From the NCBI GenBank assembly GCA_035610365.1, contig CM069433.1, positions 172,934,882 through 172,998,881 of the forward strand: a stretch of DNA of 64,000 nucleotides. Direction: 5' to 3'. Both the position numbers and the translations under genes were made by a program. The stretch's first letter is position 1, and every line of letters begins with the position of its first letter. Below, one piece after another: positions 46,601 to 52,400 of this stretch. The stretch is from Aquatica leii (Eukaryota > Arthropoda > Insecta > Coleoptera > Lampyridae). The notes beneath the pieces are model-generated. The model worked only from the letters and a program-made list of their open reading frames with translations. It searched no databases and had not been told where the DNA came from.

Positions 46601-48753
46601 GGGAATTGGAACAAAATACTTTTTTTTCATTCTGTTTTTTAAGATAAAAGTGGCAGTTGAACTATTACTAAAAGGCAAACTAACAGACGCATCTACTTTG
46701 ATGCTTCTTGCGTTACGTGGTGCTACCGTTATTCTAGTTACTTCTAAAAATTAAAAACAAATTGTAGACATTTTTACATTTTATAAAACAAACCTTTTTT
46801 AATCTTTTTGCGATAATTAGACGAAACCAAAGAACAATCGGAGTTGTTTCCTTGACATATGCCGCACGAATCTTCCTGTGCTTTAGAAAATAATTTGCCG
46901 TCACAACCCAGGGGTTGACAAGTGCCCTAAAAACAATTACGTTAAGTTGTAAAATACCAATTAAACACTTAACTTGAATGCAAATATCGCTGCTATTTTC
47001 GTACGAACAAGGGGTTCCGTCGATTAAATTCTCTCCAGTTACGAATAGTTCTCTCGTTTCTTTGCTCATGCATATTAATTGACACTTCATTTCCGCTAAA
47101 AATTTAATAACAAATGATTTCCAATTTACAGAAATTGTGTTTTTCATACCGTCCTCGCTTTCATACGGTAACCAAGTCATGTTAGCGCGGCGATCTAATA
47201 TGTTTAAGAATCCAATAATGTTTTGACACTGCTGAGCTCTAAGATCAGCGATCGGTTCAGGACAAAAGTTCAAGTTACATAACTTCCATTCCTCGGCAGA
47301 TCCATAACAGTTGTTTCCACCGTAAGAAGGCCTAAAATGTAATATTTACAATAGTTGAATTGCCCGTATTCTAAAAGCTTACGGTGGGTTATCACAAATT
47401 CGTGATCGAAATTGTACACCCGTTCCGCACGATCTAGAGCACATTCCCCATTTGCCCCATTTACCCCATCCACCATCTTGTGGGTTATGTAACACAGGAG
47501 TAACTCCTAATATTCTTTTATCAACGGGTTCGCAGTATCCACTAATGCACCACTTAAATAAACAAAAATTTATACGTTGTTATATAAATAGTAATATGTA
47601 CTACTTTATCAAAACCGCATTCGGTGCCTTCTAACGGCGAACCTTTTTTAGTTTTGCAAACCAGAGGCGATTTCTCGTGCCCACACCATAAATGTGAACA
47701 TGGTTCAATAATATCAAAAGAGCGGCAGACTTGAAATCTAACATTTTCTTCATTAAAAATAGTTTATGTTATATATACTTTTACATACCCATTTCCAAAT
47801 TCCATTCTGCATTGTTCGTCCATGGAAAAAGTTGCGTGTATCGTAGCATCTAATATTCTTCCAATACCTGGCGGAGAGTTATCGATGCACTGCCATTGAC
47901 TTAAATTAAATTAACTAAAAATATTAATTAATGTATTAATAATATTACCTTTCTTTTAATTTATATTCTTCTTTTGAGCATTCGGACCACAGAAATTTGT
48001 GAAAAGTAGCTGACACCATTGGTGCCATAACGCTTCCATCTAGAGGTGCGTCATCGCAGTAGTTGTTGGATTTGCGATCCCCGTCGTGACTAAATCCTAA
48101 TCTGCAAAAATCGTTCAATTTAGAACAACGATTTTATAACGTGTAATTACAACATACAGTAACTAATTATAACTTAATTATTACTAACAAACTTTTAGGT
48201 AATTGTGTAGCAAACTACTTACAAATGCCCCATTTCGTGTGCTACAATGAAAGCACTTGATAGACCCTCGTCTCTATTAAGGGCACAACTACGTTTACTA
48301 TCACAAACACCACCAACCGGGGCATAACCCGAAGGTCCACCGATATCAGCCCGTGTCAGCCAAATTGCGACGTCATGATGCGATTCTCCGGGTCCCAATG
48401 ACAGATGCAATCGTTTATTCCAAGTGTTCACGTTTTCTAGAGACTTTTTCGCATTTCCCGGTCGAATAACTGATTGTTTTACGGTTTGATAGAAAAATAA
48501 TCGAGTTATTACTAATTGCAAGTTTGCTTCTAAAGACGAATCTTGATATATTGCACTAACCTTAAAATGAAAATATAAAAATAGTTTTCAATAAATTATT
48601 TATGTAATTTTATACTTACAATATTCATAAGGGCTAGAACATATTGTTCAACTCTTTGCGAACCATGAAATGCTATTACTGTATGATCAACTCCCATTGC
48701 TATTTCTAACCAACGTGTTGGTAATATGTCGTATGTTGTTTTTCCGTTTACTT
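19382..48753 (-). CDS. ADAMTS-family metalloprotease gene (13 exons seen, 5' end missing)
   Basis: A disintegrin-like metalloprotease with thrombospondin motifs, a secreted zinc protease acting on extracellular matrix. Exons, in transcript order: 48753-48620, 48560-48223, 48101-47949, 47899-47789, 47737-47605, 47552-47383, 47331-47150, 47095-46974, 46926-46794, 46743-46487, 33326-33061, 33003-32751, 19684-19382. All borders have GT and AG signals, and the joins I checked keep the frame. Domain order is reprolysin, disintegrin-like, TSP1, Cys-rich, spacer, three more TSP1 and PLAC. Four TSP1 repeats plus PLAC is the layout of the ADAMTS2/3/14 type, but subfamily assignment needs a tree. No prodomain, furin site or signal peptide is visible, so the first exons are probably beyond 64 kb. 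Introns 10 and 12 are each about 13 kb and full of transposons, whereas the others are mostly below 120 bases. Confidence 0.92.
19685..20169. repeat. ADAMTS intron with the left arm of a large inverted repeat
   Basis: Bases of about 19960-20118 reappear in reverse complement at about 22823-22985; see the right arm entry. Shared words include AATGCTAGAATAATTTTTAGCAA and AATTAAAATGTTAGTTGA. The rest of the interval is plain AT-rich intron. Confidence 0.6.
20420..20750 (+). pseudogene. Harbinger transposase, N-terminal relic
   Basis: Frameshifted translation gives [14 protein letters not shown] near 20474, then a block with [15 protein letters not shown] near 20547, followed by [16 protein letters not shown] and LQDFIKIS. 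This is the helix-turn-helix part of PIF/Harbinger transposases that precedes the DDE domain. The sequence breaks off after about 20710, where the linker and first catalytic Asp (GAIDGKH-like) should follow; these are absent. Confidence 0.7.
20959..21387 (-). CDS. MADF/BESS-type partner protein of Harbinger, C-terminal half
   Basis: An intact 142-codon minus-strand frame. After a polar N-terminal half, it has [20 protein letters not shown] and [20 protein letters not shown]. This resembles the C-terminal segment of MADF (Myb/SANT-like) proteins encoded as the second gene of insect PIF/Harbinger elements, where they help the transposase enter the nucleus and bind DNA (family knowledge). The DNA-binding MADF part itself is missing, since the ATG at 21387 abuts the transposase piece that begins at 21389. 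The frame is therefore probably a fragment, even though it is open. Confidence 0.55.
   Translation of the reverse strand: MEIHDVNVFPASTSAPVTGENDNTQREVIHLENTEAANLSIPKHTKTTPAFIWKIAENENISTISAAIAKLDAVVQNNKNQVDDEFNGFVKYYIAVQLKQMPLYDAIICQEQTESIIRQKRLHLLMTQSQYYTTPSSVFPLE
21389..21919 (+). pseudogene. Harbinger DDE domain, C-terminal part
   Basis: From 21389 the plus strand reads [20 protein letters not shown] then [13 protein letters not shown], the typical Harbinger block before the second catalytic Asp region. [50 protein letters not shown] and VFERPIAV follow in order, ending with a helix at LHNRL. The open frame 21440-21919 covers most of it. The first catalytic Asp block is absent, so the protein cannot be active. 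This is the best preserved piece of the element. Confidence 0.85.
22823..23070. repeat. Right arm of the inverted repeat flanking the Harbinger element
   Basis: The reverse complement of about 22823-22985 matches about 19960-20118, including AATGCTAGAATAATTTTTAGCAA. Beyond it, words such as ACATTTTAAAT recur at irregular spacing to about 23530, suggesting a decayed tandem or nested repeat. The arms lie outside the Harbinger ends, so they are probably an older element into which Harbinger inserted. Confidence 0.55.
24266..24541 (+). pseudogene. LINE fragment: reverse transcriptase FIDYSKAFD motif
   Basis: The frame carries [19 protein letters not shown], a variant of the QxGFRxGRGTRDAI motif, followed by [18 protein letters not shown]. 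This is the palm region of the RTE-like copy described at 23505-25570. It ends at a stop directly after the motif. Confidence 0.65.
24864..25310 (+). pseudogene. LINE fragment: reverse transcriptase thumb and C-terminal region
   Basis: The frame gives [19 protein letters not shown], then [24 protein letters not shown] and [18 protein letters not shown], the usual order downstream of the YADD motif in RTE-like LINEs. The C-terminal DNA-binding block continues in another frame after 25310. Confidence 0.65.
25900..27130 (-). pseudogene. Tigger/pogo (CENP-B and jerky type) transposase relic
   Basis: On the minus strand the relic starts near 27110 with [20 protein letters not shown], the N-terminal helix-turn-helix start of jerky/Tigger proteins. 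Downstream, after many breaks, a stretch with [20 protein letters not shown] near 26890-26800 fits the second DNA-binding (CENPB_N/HTH) region. Short hydrophobic pieces of the DDE domain follow to about 25900. All frames are interrupted. This is the only clear protein-coding element in the two giant introns lying in the same orientation as ADAMTS. Confidence 0.6.
27690..28990 (+). pseudogene. piggyBac transposase relic (copy 2, PGBD4-like)
   Basis: Frameshifted plus-strand translation gives a [16 protein letters not shown] block near 28320-28370, around the first catalytic Asp (VIDE in intact proteins). Then comes [20 protein letters not shown] near 28510-28570, where the second Asp of LFVDNFY is Asn. 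[20 protein letters not shown] and a [17 protein letters not shown] block follow to about 28800, the last matching the [15 protein letters not shown] strand of insect piggyBac proteins. [14 protein letters not shown] stretch resembles the third-Asp region. The copy is inactive. Confidence 0.7.
28991..29734. other. ADAMTS intron stretch without a supported feature
   Basis: The interval around 28990-29260 shows broken Lys-rich coding-like text that may be the far end of the piggyBac copy. From 29260 onwards it is AT-rich and uninformative. Confidence 0.3.
29735..29925 (+). pseudogene. hAT-type TTF zinc-finger fragment
   Basis: The 61-codon frame reads [20 protein letters not shown] followed by a short linker, [10 protein letters not shown] and a possible His. 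This is the pattern of the TTF-type finger that opens ZMYM1-like hAT transposases. The following bases are broken, and no DDE or dimerisation part was recognised nearby, so only a fragment survives. Confidence 0.5.
29926..32750. other. ADAMTS intron stretch without a supported gene
   Basis: Only AT-rich short frames are present. A TAC/ACT microsatellite occurs at about 30408-30434. No conserved motif, terminal repeat or exon was found, although a few less AT-rich islands (30480-30560, 31560-31790) could be decayed elements. Confidence 0.35.
32751..33326 (-). CDS. ADAMTS exons 11-12: second and third TSP1 repeats
   Basis: Exons 33326-33061 and 33003-32751. The first ends the spacer and encodes [20 protein letters not shown]. 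The second encodes [20 protein letters not shown] and finishes with FWEYGNWSQ, the beginning of the fourth TSP1 repeat. The donor GTAAGA follows. The next exon, 13 kb away, starts [10 protein letters not shown], so the repeat is split exactly within its W-x-x-C core. Confidence 0.92.
33885..34060 (+). repeat. 5' LTR remnant of the Ty3/gypsy relic
   Basis: The segment shares its beginning and end with 38238-38300: GTATACAC/TTTGGTATA near the start and TTAGTGACTCCAATGTATAAC near 34009-34030. The downstream limit is unclear. Confidence 0.6.
34552..35275 (+). pseudogene. gag relic interrupted by a MITE-like insertion
   Basis: The first piece holds [20 protein letters not shown] and ARMHLRGRA, the start of a retrotransposon gag capsid region. 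At about 34702 it breaks into GC-richer DNA. The frame from 34915 resumes with a capsid-like stretch ([20 protein letters not shown]). A broken CCHC knuckle follows around 35279, where the second Cys is Tyr, and a second partial one near 35350. Stops and frame changes show it is dead. Confidence 0.6.
34702..34890. mobile_element. MITE-like insertion within gag
   Basis: The stretch beginning ACACCGGCGTAACTACAGGG is much richer in G and C than its surroundings and interrupts the gag reading frame, which resumes beyond about 34900. The start resembles hAT-type ends. The right border and target duplication are not clear, so this is a moderate call. Confidence 0.45.
35463..35765 (+). pseudogene. 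Retrotransposon protease domain relic
   Basis: The frame reads [20 protein letters not shown], the active-site loop of an aspartic protease where DTG or DSG has become DPG. It continues with the flap and [18 protein letters not shown], ending shortly after the C-terminal Ile-Gly region would be reached. The changed active-site triad indicates loss of function. Confidence 0.65.
36350..36480 (+). pseudogene. RNase H scrap of the Ty3/gypsy relic
   Basis: A short plus-strand run ([20 protein letters not shown]) fits the beginning of the retrotransposon RNase H domain, with the first catalytic Asp in HTDA. Reverse transcriptase sequence before it (35766-36350) is too broken to define. Confidence 0.5.
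36540..37183 (+). pseudogene. Integrase copy 1
   Basis: The zinc-binding part is seen as [20 protein letters not shown]. The core follows as [20 protein letters not shown] (first Asp), then [13 protein letters not shown] (second Asp) and a NGEAESVMK block (catalytic Glu). All three acidic residues can be seen, but stops and a frameshift lie between the blocks. The segment 36639-37183 is repeated immediately downstream with a period of 545 bases. Confidence 0.7.
37184..37870 (+). pseudogene. Integrase copy 2 (tandem duplicate)
   Basis: From 37184 the sequence repeats 36639 onwards, with shared words such as GATACGTACGGTAATATAT and AAAATTCCAGGTGGGCGTCA. It carries more mutations, with the first Asp block changed to an HMNHFG-like reading and frameshifts. 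Unlike copy 1 it continues past the duplicated segment into [20 protein letters not shown] and the C-terminal region, so this copy holds the original 3' part. Confidence 0.7.
38238..38300 (+). repeat. 3' LTR remnant of the Ty3/gypsy relic
   Basis: It matches the start and end of the 5' remnant but lacks an internal stretch. It ends at about 38300, where RTE-like LINE leader sequence begins. Confidence 0.6.
38301..41010 (+). mobile_element. RTE-like non-LTR retrotransposon, nearly full 5' part (copy 2)
   Basis: The copy starts with a leader containing GGTCCCAAGCTCGGATAAA near 38370, a sequence I associate with RTE-like element leaders. The endonuclease follows: [10 protein letters not shown] near 38645, [10 protein letters not shown] near 38735, [10 protein letters not shown] near 39035, FGHNFV near 39325. 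A linker contains [20 protein letters not shown] near 39600 and the reverse transcriptase begins with [20 protein letters not shown] near 40000. The YADD-like block is changed ([11 protein letters not shown] near 40648, where the second Asp is Asn). The element is cut near 41010 by the Penelope-like element. Multiple stops make it inactive. Confidence 0.85.
41011..42907 (+). mobile_element. Penelope-like element with reverse transcriptase and GIY-YIG endonuclease
   Basis: The largest frames are 41040-41543 and 41552-42907. Together they form a Penelope-like protein: N-terminal region ([16 protein letters not shown]), reverse transcriptase ([43 protein letters not shown]) and GIY-YIG nuclease. 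The two frames are separated by a deletion near 41488 that removes the usual YGLPKIHK-like block and shifts the frame. In the nuclease the conserved YIGETG reads YISETG. The 451-codon second frame is the longest in the window. No terminal repeats were recognised, so the limits are approximate. Confidence 0.85.
41552..42907 (+). CDS. Penelope-like reverse transcriptase and GIY-YIG endonuclease, C-terminal 451 codons
   Basis: The frame runs from within the fingers region to the natural C-terminus. Residues about 40-60 hold [13 protein letters not shown] (first catalytic Asp). [16 protein letters not shown] lies near residues 97-112, and [10 protein letters not shown] near 132-141 carries the catalytic Asp pair. 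From about 300 the nuclease follows, with [18 protein letters not shown] near 318-335 and TRISEH next, ending with an [13 protein letters not shown] region. The Tyr-Asp-Asp is intact, but the GIY-YIG Gly is Ser. The ATG is internal to the original protein, so this is a fragment of a frameshifted copy. Confidence 0.85.
   Translation: MSNIFCECTGKTSSHILNSQHFIQRLETIKLEPQDLLVSFDVTSLFTKVPIQDSLIIIKQMLSQHGKDLSLVPLNDKCLSSTYFQFDNKFYEQVSGAAMGSPLSPVVANIFMESFETVAFESSILKPKVWFRYVDDRFIVWSHGHLELSKFLDHLNNQHLDIKFTMEIESNGSLPFLDVLVSRKPNGLLGHSVYRKPTHTDRYLHASSHHHPAQKGSVIESLVHRAFSICQPENLDSELRHLTRTLVNNGYVKRDIHRVINRRLHPRTLLPKDIHKVTYQIKKLLRKNSIKPIFNSTGKISQILHSPKHKFPTLSSQGVYQFPCSCGLVYISETGLSVITRISEHDRCIRKRHFSKSAVAEHHFTTGHKIDFDNVSLIAKSPFFFNRKFRESIEIIKHSNNFNRDHGFELFPLRFPVISHLSKTRLLSTVSESSLTIRDDPFPLYTETISS
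44212..44799 (+). pseudogene. hAT transposase, catalytic region
   Basis: The 195-codon frame has [20 protein letters not shown] (the DSTxD block with the first catalytic Asp), [20 protein letters not shown] (second Asp block, with GQNYDNA) and [15 protein letters not shown] (CxxH block). These are the hallmarks of DUF4371-type hAT transposases. It is interrupted by a stop near 44799, and the protein continues in the frame from 44903. Confidence 0.8.
44903..45808 (+). pseudogene. hAT transposase, C-terminal region with dimerisation domain
   Basis: The 301-codon frame ends with [20 protein letters not shown] and [18 protein letters not shown] followed by [14 protein letters not shown], the conserved hAT dimerisation motif with SFSxLKxIKxYLRSTM-like order. 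Before it lies a helical insertion domain with no motif that I can define. The frame is intact, but its partners upstream are separated by a frameshift. Confidence 0.8.
46046..46486. other. AT-rich ADAMTS intron stretch
   Basis: This lies between the hAT right end and the ADAMTS exon at 46487-46743. I see nothing else in it. Confidence 0.4.
46487..47737 (-). CDS. ADAMTS exons 5-10: disintegrin-like, first TSP1, Cys-rich and spacer domains
   Basis: Exons 47737-47605, 47552-47383, 47331-47150, 47095-46974, 46926-46794 and 46743-46487. The first encodes the Cys-rich disintegrin-like region ([18 protein letters not shown]). The second has WCISGYCEP and then the central TSP1 start [16 protein letters not shown]. 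The third completes TSP1 with CNLNFCPEP. The next two hold the Cys-rich module ([35 protein letters not shown], the conserved DxCGxCxG block). The last encodes the spacer starting [16 protein letters not shown]. Introns are 45-145 bases. Confidence 0.92.
47789..48753 (-). CDS. ADAMTS exons 1-4 of those visible: reprolysin catalytic domain
   Basis: Exons 48753-48620, 48560-48223, 48101-47949 and 47899-47789. The first visible exon begins with [14 protein letters not shown] and contains [11 protein letters not shown], a typical early reprolysin block. The second ends in the zinc-binding HEMGH, and the third continues LGFSHDGD, so the full HExxHxxGxxHD motif is created across an intron. The Met-turn is DGSVMAPM in the third exon. 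All catalytic residues are present, so the enzyme should be active. The second and third exons are joined by GTAAGT and TTTTTGCAG signals. Confidence 0.93.
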
Positions 48754-48845
48754 CTAAAAATTCATGAAAAGTTGATTTGCTCCTTTAGATAACTTAACAA
48801 TGTAAAAAAAAATAGTACAAAGAACTAAAATTGTAAGTACTTATA

Positions 48846-48925
48846 CAGCGGCAGATTACCCACTAGGCTGACTAGGCTGTAGCCTAAAGGGCGCAAAGCG
48901 TAAAAGGGCACTACCGTTTGTAATC
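48846..48925. mobile_element. hAT-type terminal sequence
   Basis: The stretch starts CAGCGGCAGATTACCCACTA and contains TAGGCTGTAGCC and GGGCGCAAAGCG. This GC-rich word order is typical of ends of ZMYM1-type hAT elements. No matching opposite end was found, so the element length is unknown. It lies about 90 bases upstream of the first visible ADAMTS exon. Confidence 0.5.
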
Positions 48926-49526
48926 AATTTATTATAATTAAGCGACTTATATATTTGTATGATTGTATTTTTACAAAATGCCTTCTCCTTTTAAAATAAA
49001 ACGGAAAAAATTATTTTTATTTTTCTTCAGTAGGTAATTGAGTAAAACAAAATTAAGAAATTTTAATGATAGATGCAAATATAAGATAACTTTTATTATG
49101 ATAGTACACATACACCTTAAAAAAAGTGATTTAATTAGCTTGCAGAAAATTATTGCATCTGCAATGATTTCTGTAAATGTCAGCATATGTTACAATAGCA
49201 TGATTATTATATAGCACAAAGATTAGATTAGATACATAATTAAAGTTGTATCTCAATCAAGTTTTGAAAAATCAGCTTATTGTTATGTATTTAGAAAAGT
49301 GAAAATAATGAGTAACTTAACGTCAGAAGCAAATAAAATTTACAGTTTGCAAAACACACGTTTTTAAAACATTTTTGTGTAAAAACAACTTTATTAACCG
49401 TTTGTCATTTTTAATTGTTATTAATTTATATGTTGTATTAATGTGCTTCTTTTTTAAATATTTATTACATTTTACTAAAAATTTAAATTGGGTTAATTTA
49501 ACAATAACATCACACCAAGATTTATA

Positions 49527-50086
49527 CAGGGTGTTAATACTAAGTTGTAACACCCAAAACTAGCAGTTAGAAGTCATTGAAACTAATAATTTTTTTATGC
49601 AAAATACACACACAAGTGATACACGTGACAGAAACTTTTCAAAATAAGGCAGTAAATAATGTTTTTTTTTGAAAACAAAGATATTTATAAAGAAAAACAT
49701 CAAAAAGTATTTAAATTTAAACGTAAAAACTAGAAAACACGTGCCCTAAGGTTGAAGTACGCGTTTATTATTCGCTTTTTGTTTTATTGTTTAATGGCAG
49801 CAAGCTTAGTTTGTTTTAAATAATTGTTGCAGTTTTGTTAAATTTATCTTGTAATAATTTTTTTTTTGAATTGTATGAATGTATTGTAAATACAAATATT
49901 TTAGAAAACCGAAAGCAAATGCTGAAAGTTTTGGTATCTTTTAAATATTTCTTAAATAAAGCACTAATGACATTTTTCGAAAAACAAAAAAAACTATAAA
50001 CTAGAACCCCAATTAAAAAATTTAAACTAAGGAAAGTTGTTTGTTTCAACGAGTTTTGAGTGTTACAATTTAGTATTAACACCCTG
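49527..50086. mobile_element. TA-flanked MITE with CAGGGTG ends
   Basis: The left end begins CAGGGTGTTAATACTAAG and continues TTGTAACACCCAAAAC. The reverse complement of the right end begins CAGGGTGTTAATACTAAA and continues TTGTAACACTCAAAAC. TA lies just outside both ends (49525-49526 and 50087-50088). Inverted repeats are about 35 bases and the 560-bp interior is AT-rich and non-coding. Mariner/Tc1-type origin is inferred from the TA duplication. Confidence 0.85.
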
Positions 50087-50454
50087 TATACATTTATGGA
50101 ACTGTTAGTAATATAGTATAATTTTTTTTGCTCAATTTGTTGTAAATTAATATATAATTTGCAATTTTACACTGAATGATATGGATAGATCAATAATTAA
50201 TAATTACAATTAGGATTACCCAAAAGTTAGTAAATTATGATTGAATTTATTGCTGTGTTAGGTGTTTCTACAACGAAAATAAGAAATGCTGAAACCTTGC
50301 AGTATACAAGCTTAGTAAAAATTGACAAACAAATAACAGTTTTAATTAATTAAGTTAAAGAAAAACGTAAACACTTTTATATAAAACACAACCAAAGTCG
50401 AACTGGACTAGCTAAAAACCGAGAAAAACCTCAATAAGACTTTTATTCAATAAG

Positions 50455-50600
50455 GGCCTAGGAAAGTTTACCGAATACAGTTTACCAAAAAACAATTTAC
50501 CAAAATGTCAATTTACCGAAGGAACAATTCGTCGAATTACAATTGACCGAAAAACATTTTTACCGAAACACAGTTTACCGAAGGAGAAGCGTATTCGGAA
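50455..50600 (+). repeat. MULE terminal block with TTTACCGAA repeats (left end)
   Basis: About eight variants of [C]AGTTTACCGAA, CAATTTACCAAA and CAATTGACCGAA are arrayed in tandem. A similar block occurs in reverse complement at 63470-63545, with AAAGTTTACCGAA and TACAATTGACCGAAAA shared. The continuing segment to about 50720 is also purine-rich with CCGACGAAAAAAT words that recur near 61430-61470 in inverse orientation. Confidence 0.7.
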
Positions 50601-50844
50601 TAAAAAGTAGTGGAATTCGGGGTATAAAAAACCAATACAAAAAAGCCGCGAAAAATAAAATCCGGATGAAAAAAAAAACCGACGAAAAAATAGTCCGGTG
50701 GAGTAAAAGTCGACAGAAAAAGCTGTACAGATCTATGCCCATAAAAATGTATATAGTATTGAAACGTTCGAGACTTATCTGCAAATTCAAAAGCCTTCTG
50801 GAAGCTATTATCCATCTTCTAGAAGATATACCGAAAGATAAGGA

Positions 50845-51699
50845 TGTTACGGTCGAATTTTCTTTGCGTGCGTCTATGTTATTACGGACGAAATTTTCAG
50901 TATGCACGCCTATGTGTTTCGACGAAAAATTAGATTCGGGTTTTGACGCCCTCTAACGTTCCTTTCTCATTAGATGTCATTTGGTAGAAAGTCGTCACAT
51001 GTGAATGAGGTAAATGGTCTGTAACTAGTGAATATTAATATATATCCGTTACCATCGGGGAAATAATGGAAAACCATTTATAATTATTTAATTTCCTAGT
51101 TTCTTTGAGACGTTACAGGGTAAGCTAAAGTCGTCTTTTAGTATAAACTCGTTTGTAATTCGTTTTCCTTTTGACAGCCATTTTGCGTCCTTTCATGTTG
51201 CACCTGTTATATTCTCGATAAATGGATATCGTAAACTACTACTAAATAAGGCATCACATCTTAGTTTTTCTTGTTTCTATAATTCTCTAAATTGACTATT
51301 CCGAACTCAAACGTTAATACCGTTATAATTATTTAATGTAAATTTTTCTAGTCTTTAATAACTCCAACTGTGGGGTGTAATGACTGTTACTTAATACAAC
51401 TTCAACTGTGATAACTGTTATTGATAGACTGAGGGCGATGAAAGTTGTTAATTCTTTTTTTGTGTGTTTATTATTTCCTACGAACCAGTTTGGGCTACTC
51501 GAACAGCTGAGTAGAGGGATTACGAATCTTCGAATTGTTACAAGTTCTACACCATTCTGTTGTGAGCAGACAGAAGTATGACTTAGGGATAAGCTCTGGC
51601 GCCCTTAAATATCTTTTCATTATTATCTAGGAACCCTACCCTCTCTCCGACTATTGAGAGTTGGCCGTGCAGGTTCGTAAAACCACAAAGCTTGTAACA
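50845..51699 (+). repeat. 5' LTR
   Basis: An 855-bp repeat bounded by TGTTAC and GTAACA. Comparison with 55871-57275 shows about five single-base differences, among them at the TGGGGTG/TGGAGTG and GGCCGTG/GGTCGTG words, plus the 550-bp gap after position 51254. The low divergence implies a recent insertion. Confidence 0.93.
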
Positions 51700-52020
51700 A
51701 ATTGGCGACCCAACCTAGGGACCTCGATTTTTCTCATATCGAATTTCTCATTTCACTACATTTCTTTTAGCTATTTTCTTAAATTGTGATTAGCGTAGGA
51801 TTACTGGTACTCGTAGGTAACTTATACTGTTGAATTTCTCTAGACTTAGTGTGTAACAAATTGGCAACCCGACTTTTCGATTCTTTTTTTTGAATTTCTC
51901 ATTCGTTATAATTCTTTCTGCTGTTTAGATTTTTTTTCTCTAATTAGTATAGGATTACTAGCAGGAATAGGTAGTTTATATTGTTGACTTTCCCCCGATT
52001 TCGTGTGTGCGATCATCATT
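51700..52020 (+). promoter_or_regulatory. Primer-binding site and duplicated leader
   Basis: AATTGGCGACCCAACC follows the 5' LTR directly, the expected position of a tRNA primer-binding site. The junction GTAACAAATTGGC recurs at about 51853 with GTAACAAATTGGCAACCC, and the following 160 bases align loosely with the first copy (TTTCTCAT, GATTAC and TTATA words in the same order). So the LTR end, binding site and leader have been duplicated in tandem. Which copy binds the primer is not known; the specific tRNA is not resolved. Confidence 0.7.
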
Positions 52021-52400
52021 TTTCTAGATTTATTAATTCTTTTATTTTCCCTTAGTCTCCCGTGGGTTCGAGTTACTTTGCTTTCTTTACTTAGTTATTG
52101 CTACTAGACTGGACGTCTGAGTTACTTCATTAACTTTTACTTTTTCTGTATTTTTCTTTAGTGCTGCAGTTTGACTGTAGATTAGCACTTTGCTTACGTT
52201 TCTTTTAATCGGACCTTCGCTTTGATTTTGGATTGACTCGACTACGTTGATTAAGTTGTTTTCTTATTGGATTACACACTGGGTAGTAATACGGCTTGTA
52301 CTTACTGTTATTTTGAGTTCTTGTCAGACACGTGGTGGCAGTTTTCCGTCGTAATTGACTGCTTTGGTTAGTTTCTTGTTTACTTGTTATTGTTTTAGCT

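Noticed and set aside
50543..50956. 137-codon Lys/Arg-rich plus-strand frame
   Set aside because: It starts inside the MULE terminal repeat block and ends inside the LTR of the inserted retrotransposon, so it cannot be an original gene.
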